From positions 12,425,206 through 12,489,205 of the forward strand of contig CM060105.1 of the NCBI GenBank assembly GCA_030522415.1: a DNA stretch of 64,000 bases, in the 5' to 3' direction. The notes below the pieces were generated by a model. That model was not told where the DNA came from and did no database searches. It saw only the letters and a list, made by a program, of their open reading frames with translations. Positions 24,240-64,000 of this stretch are shown here, in pieces; within the stretch, counting starts at the first letter, position 1; each line of letters starts with the position of its first letter. The stretch comes from Channallabes apus. Its lineage: Eukaryota > Chordata > Actinopteri > Siluriformes > Clariidae. A program made the position numbers and the translations under genes.

Positions 24240-24390
24240 GTCCTGGTTAAGGCAGTAGGTTAGTGGGTTTCTGATCGGAACGTCAGGGGTTCGAACCCCA
24301 GCATCGCCAGGTTCCCACTGTTGAGCCCTTGACCAAGGCCCTTGGTCAAGGGGTGCTGTATCCTGAATTATTCTGTGCTCTGACCTCTAT
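24240..24390 (+). repeat. tRNA-derived SINE
   Basis: B box GGGGTTCGAACCCC and ACTGTTGAGCCCTTGACCAA. The CCAAGGCCCTTGG stretch has been locally duplicated in inverted order. Confidence 0.65.
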
Positions 24391-24404
24391 ACAAATATAC
24401 TTTA

Positions 24405-24683
24405 TATGCCTTTATACAGGGTGGCAGGGGGCCTGGAGCCTATCCCATGAGACTCTGAACAGGGTGCCAATCAATCGCAGGGCACACACATGGGCAATTT
24501 GGAAATGCCAATTAGCCTTATCTGGATGTCTTTGGACTGTAGGAGGAAATCAGAGTACACCCACCAAGCACGAGGAGAACCTGTAAACTCCATGCACACA
24601 GAGGTGGGAATCGAGCCTGGCCGGGAATCAAGCCGAGACCCTGGAGGTGCAAGGTGCTAACCACTAAGCCACTGTGCCGCCTA
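24405..24683 (-). repeat. V-SINE-like element, nearly complete
   Basis: Minus-strand copy from the tail (GGGCCTGGAGCCTATCCCA) through the central block to the complement of the A box (GCTAACCACTAAGCCACTGT) at 24656-24675. The left end of the Tc1 at 24692 lies immediately beyond its head. Confidence 0.8.
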
Positions 24684-24691
24684 TACAAATA

Positions 24692-25824
24692 CAGGTCCTT
24701 CTCAAAAAATTAGCATATTGCGATAAAGTTCATTATTTCCTGTAATGTACTGATAAACATTAGACTTTCATATATTTTATATTCATTACACACAAACTGA
24801 AGTAGTTCAAGACTTTCAGAAGGCCATCATTGACACCCTCAAGCAAGAGGGTAAGACACAGAAAGAAATTTCTGAACGAATAGGCTGTTCCCAGAGTGCT
24901 GTATCAAGGCACCTCAGTGGGAAGTCTGTGGGAAGGAAAAAGTGTGGCAGAAAACGCTGCACAACGAGAATAGGTGACCGGGTCCTGAGGAAGATTGTGG
25001 AGAAGGACCGATTCCAGACCTTGGGGGACCTGCGGAAGCAGTGGACTGAGTCTGGAGTAGAAACATCCAGAGCCACCGTGTACAGGCGTGTGCAGGAAAT
25101 GGGCTACAGGTTGCAAATTTTGCATGTCATTCGGAAATCAAGGTGCCAGAGTCTGGAGGAAGACTGGGGAGAGGGAAATGCCAAAATGCCTGAAGTCCAG
25201 TGTCAAGTACCCACAGTCAGTGATGGCCTGGGGTGCCATGTCAGCTGCTGGTGTTGGTCCACTGTGTTTTATCAAGGGCAGGGTCAATGCAGCTAGCTAT
25301 CAGGAGATTTTGGAGCACTTCATGCTTCCATCTGCTGAAAAGCTTTATGGAGATGAAGATTTCATTTTTCAGCACGACCTGGCACCTGCTCACAGTGCCA
25401 AAACCACTGGTAAATGGTTTACTGACCATGGTATTACTGTGCTCCATTGGCCTGCCAACTCTCCTGACCTGAACCCCATAGAGAATCTGTGGGATATTGT
25501 GAAGAGAAAGTTGAGAGACACAAGAATCTGCAAAAGGATTCCCGACCAAGTATTGAGTGCAGAACTGAACATAATTATTTGAAGGTTGACTTTTTTTGTA
25601 TTAAAAACACTTTTCTTTTATTGGTCGGATGAAATTTTTTGAGATAGGGATTTTGGGTTTTCATGAGCTGTATGCCACAATCATCAATATTAAAACAATA
25701 AAAGGCTTGAACTACTTCAGTTGCGTGTAATGAATCTAAAATATATGAAAGTCTAATGTTTATCAGTACATTACAGAAAATAATGAACTTTATCACAATA
25801 TGCTAATTTTTTGAGAAGGACCTG
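24692..25824 (+). mobile_element. Tc1-like transposon with long inverted repeats, defective
   Basis: The ends CAGGTCCTTCTCAAAAAATT and their complement lie inside TA duplications (24690-24691 and 25825-25826). The inverted repeats extend for over 100 bp, down to AGTAGTTCAAG/CTTGAACTACT. The element is 1133 bp, shorter than the roughly 1.6 kb of intact relatives. Confidence 0.92.
24812..25582 (+). pseudogene. Tc1 transposase, internally deleted and frameshifted
   Basis: The DNA-binding half (TQKEISERIGCSQSAVSRHL and KDRFQTLGDLRKQWTESGVE) ends at MGYR. The frame then jumps to FCMSFGNQGARVWRKTGE, so the stretch carrying the first catalytic Asp is gone. The second Asp (FQHDLAPAHSAKT) and the third block (SPDLNPIENLWDIVKRKL) remain. 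The C-terminus is also cut short. No functional enzyme is expected. Confidence 0.85.
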
Positions 25825-26099
25825 TACAATGGAATTAAATGTAATTGAATGCATAGATGTTAAACTGATACAAACAAACAAACAAACAAACAATTTCTGT
25901 CTCAAACATGAAGTAAAGCTAACAAGTGCATATTGAAAAGAAATACCCAGATGAAGACCTGTTAAACTTCGATTAACAAACCATTTAGTAAAGTTATCAC
26001 CTAATAAAACGTTTTGAACCCTAACAGGAGAGTAAACTGATAAATAGAACAGTGTGATTAAGCTTTACATATAGCTTGTGGTTAGTTTTATTACTTCCC

Positions 26100-26575
26100 C
26101 CTCCTCCTCAGGCTCGTGACGTCTCCCTAACGCTCAGGTTATCGATTAACGCGCGAGACCAGGAGCTCGAGCTCCAGCGTTTCACCTGAGCGCGCGCGTC
26201 AATCACGTTCACCTGTGGTGTTTGTTTTAGGGACTATTTATTTTTAAGTTTTAAAGTCTTAAAAATAGTAATAATACAGAGACAAAAACGTGTGAATTCT
26301 CTCAGCAGGAGGATTCTTTTACTGTAAACTCTGTAGGGAATTGTTTTCTTGGCGGTTGGAGTTTTGACCTTGATTATTGAGAAAGACGTTAGTTCTCCGT
26401 GTAACGGTCATTTTCTTTTTAAAATTTAAAATTTCAGTTTTTTTTTTAAATTAAACGAAGAGTAACGAGATGAACAGTAGCAGGTACAGTCCGATATCAT
26501 CAGGCTGATTTAGGTGTTTCGAGCGCAGAGCGGTAGAGTATCAGGACGCGGTTAGTGCGGGGCTCAGGGCTGATT
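26100..26575 (+). promoter_or_regulatory. gucy2c: Probable gucy2c promoter
   Basis: The region upstream of the start codon is locally CpG-rich (26110-26210). An HNF1-like palindrome GTTATCGATTAAC at 26138-26150 matches 11 of 13 positions of GTTAATNATTAAC. A TTTTATT (about 26088) could fit CDX2. No TATA box is evident. HNF and CDX factors are established regulators of intestinal genes; their action here is inference. Confidence 0.4.
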
Positions 26576-62160
<35,585 letters not shown>

Positions 62161-62640
62161 GTAAGAACATTCCTCTAATATGAATGATAAAAGTAATGCA
62201 TGGGTATATGATATATATATTCAATATATACAGTATATACATTTTTTACACTGAAAGACAAAAAAAAAAGTTTGTGTGCTGTCTAAAAAGTTTAATGAAG
62301 TTAATTTTTAAACCTTTCTGAAAGAACAATCCATATACAGTTATTATAAAGAGAGAGCTTGAAAGAACATAGGTCATTTATGAAAATGGCTGAATTGTTA
62401 ACCAGCCGATGATGATGATGTAACTTTGAAGAGTGGTAGACGTACTGTATTACACCAGTTTGTTTGTGCCAGGAAATGCTCAGAATACATAAAATATTGA
62501 AAACAGTGCCATCCTGTGGTTGGCAAAAAAAAAATCATATCAAGAAGCTATGTGGTGAAGTAAGCTCCTTCATATAAAGCAAACATCACTGATATAGACT
62601 TGTAATAGAACTTATACTTATCAATATGAGTCATTATTAT

Positions 62641-62962
62641 GGGGGGCATGGAGGCTTAGTGGTTAGCACCATCGCCTTGCACCTCCAGGGTCCAGGTTCG
62701 ATTCCCACCTCAGGGTCTGTGTGTGCATGTTCTCCCGGTGCTTGGTGGGTTTCCTCCGGGTACTCCGGTTTCCTCCCACAGTCCAGACATGCAGATTAGG
62801 TTAATTGGTGTCCACAAATTGCATGGAAATGAGTGAGTGTGTGAATATGTGTGCCATGAGATAGATTGGCACCCTGTCCAGGGTGTAAACCGAATCATGG
62901 GATAGGCTCCAGGCCCCCTGCAACCCTGCACACAGAATTAAGCAGTATAGGTGATAAGTGAT
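62641..62962 (+). repeat. V-SINE-like element, essentially full length
   Basis: A box GGCTTAGTGGTTAGCACC, B box GGTTCGATTCCC, central block TACTCCGGTTTCCTCCCACA and tail CACCCTGTCCAGGGTGTAAA to GATAAGTGA. It is the best copy for defining the family in this window. Confidence 0.85.
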
Positions 62963-63189
62963 TATTACTGTGTTTGTGATACTGTACATCTAGTGGTAAC
63001 TAGTGATACAGCTGAGCAAACTCAACTATTAAAACCAACTACATAAAACACAAGTGTGGTGCTACTTTGTTTACTTTGTGTCTTAGCTCATTTATTTTAC
63101 ACTGTATATGGACATCAGCACAACCAGTGTTCATATTTACCACCGCCAGACACTTTTAGAACTTAATAACCCAATAAAAAACATTCAAG

Positions 63190-64000
63190 ATGAGATGTGT
63201 GAGACCTCGGCTTTCTTCGGGACCCAGGCCTCCAGTCCTCTGTGTTGCCAGATGCCGGTGGCCGGAGGTGGGGACATCGTAAGGTGTGCGCAAAGAAGTG
63301 GAAGCGCGGCAAGTGGATGGGAGTCTGTGCTAGCCTAAAACCAAAACCTAGCTGGCCGGCTCTTCTGTCCATCATCAAATCAAATGTCTGCTCCCTAGAA
63401 AATAAACTGGACTACATCCGACTCCAACAGACTACACAGCGTGAGTTTAGGAACTGCTGCATCTTTGTTTTCATGGAGACATGGCTCAACGACAGAGTTC
63501 CAGATGCCGCCATTCAACTAGATGATCTAGCTTCGTTTCGCGCCAACAGAAATGCAGCTCTGTGCGGTAAGACCCGCGGTGGTGGCTTATGTCTTTACAT
63601 CAGCACGGAATGTAAGAACTCTGTGCTAGTTTCTAGCTTTTGCTCATCGTTGATGAAGATTCTGACTGTTAGATGCAGACCTTTTTATTTACCACAGGAA
63701 TTTACCACTGCTTTCATTATCGGACTGTATGTTCCACCTAGCGCTAATGCTAAGGAGGCGCTCTGTGAACTGTATACAAGGATCAGTATTCTGCAGAACA
63801 CACACCCGATGGACTGTTTATTGTTGCTGGAGATTTCATGCATGCAAATCTCATGTCAGTGCTTCCTAAATTCCATCAGTATGTGGACTTTTGTAACGAG
63901 AGGGGAAAACAAGCTTGTTTACACAAACATCCCCGGCACATATCGGGCAGAACCGCGCATCCACTTCGGCTACTCAGACCACATCTCTAATTCCAGAGAT
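63190..64000 (+). mobile_element. L2-like LINE, endonuclease region, runs off the right edge
   Basis: A frame open to the window end resembles the APE endonuclease of fish L2-type LINEs: [53 protein letters not shown] and, at the end, FGYSDHIS. Between about 63806 and 63895 the family reading (GDF and KFHQYVDF) moves to another frame and back, so two compensating shifts have scrambled about 30 residues including the GDFN motif. Reverse transcriptase, if present, lies outside. Confidence 0.8.

Noticed and set aside
62161..64000. Search for the last gucy2c exon
   Set aside because: No acceptor followed by a tail-like frame was found. The stretch holds intron, a V-SINE-like copy and LINE sequence.

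Overview
The window is vertebrate genomic DNA, almost certainly from a teleost fish. It carries two intron-rich vertebrate genes with ordinary GT-AG junctions in a dense background of fish-type repeats: Tc1/mariner, hAT and PIF/Harbinger DNA transposons, V-SINE-like and other tRNA-derived SINEs, L2-like LINE sequence and a Ty3/Gypsy LTR element. The repeat mix resembles ostariophysan or catfish-like genomes, but that placement is inference.

Layout. (1) 1-10733, minus strand: the first six coding exons of a phosphomannomutase gene, best matched to pmm1. The last exons lie beyond the left edge. (2) 10734-26575: a gene-free interval between two divergently transcribed genes. It holds SINEs, mariner, Harbinger and Tc1 relics and an old tandem duplication (units X-Y-Z) later split by insertions. 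(3) 26576-62160, plus strand: 26 coding exons of gucy2c, guanylate cyclase C, the guanylin/uroguanylin receptor. The reading frame is continuous across every junction and encodes about 1012 residues: signal peptide, ligand-binding ectodomain, one membrane helix, kinase-homology domain, coiled linker and guanylyl cyclase domain. Only the C-terminal tail exon is missing and should lie past the right edge. (4) 62161-64000: the start of the last intron, with a V-SINE-like copy and the endonuclease part of an L2-like LINE running off the window.

The introns of gucy2c hold most of the accessory material: a roughly 2 kb 30-bp satellite in intron 1, mariner and Tc1 copies in introns 1, 3, 6 and 8, a hAT MITE beside a nearly intact Tc1 in intron 8, a foldback element in intron 9, a broken Gypsy element with an unexpected duplicated flank in intron 13, a second hAT MITE in intron 18, and a SINE nested in a Tc1 MITE in intron 21.

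The two host genes are not known to act together. Pmm1 is a cytosolic sugar-phosphate mutase feeding GDP-mannose synthesis; Gucy2c is an apical epithelial cGMP-producing receptor. I see no unrecognised multigene system. The most unusual signals are structural: the Gypsy/flank duplication, the satellite, the microsatellites abutting splice sites and a possible alternative terminal exon in pmm1.
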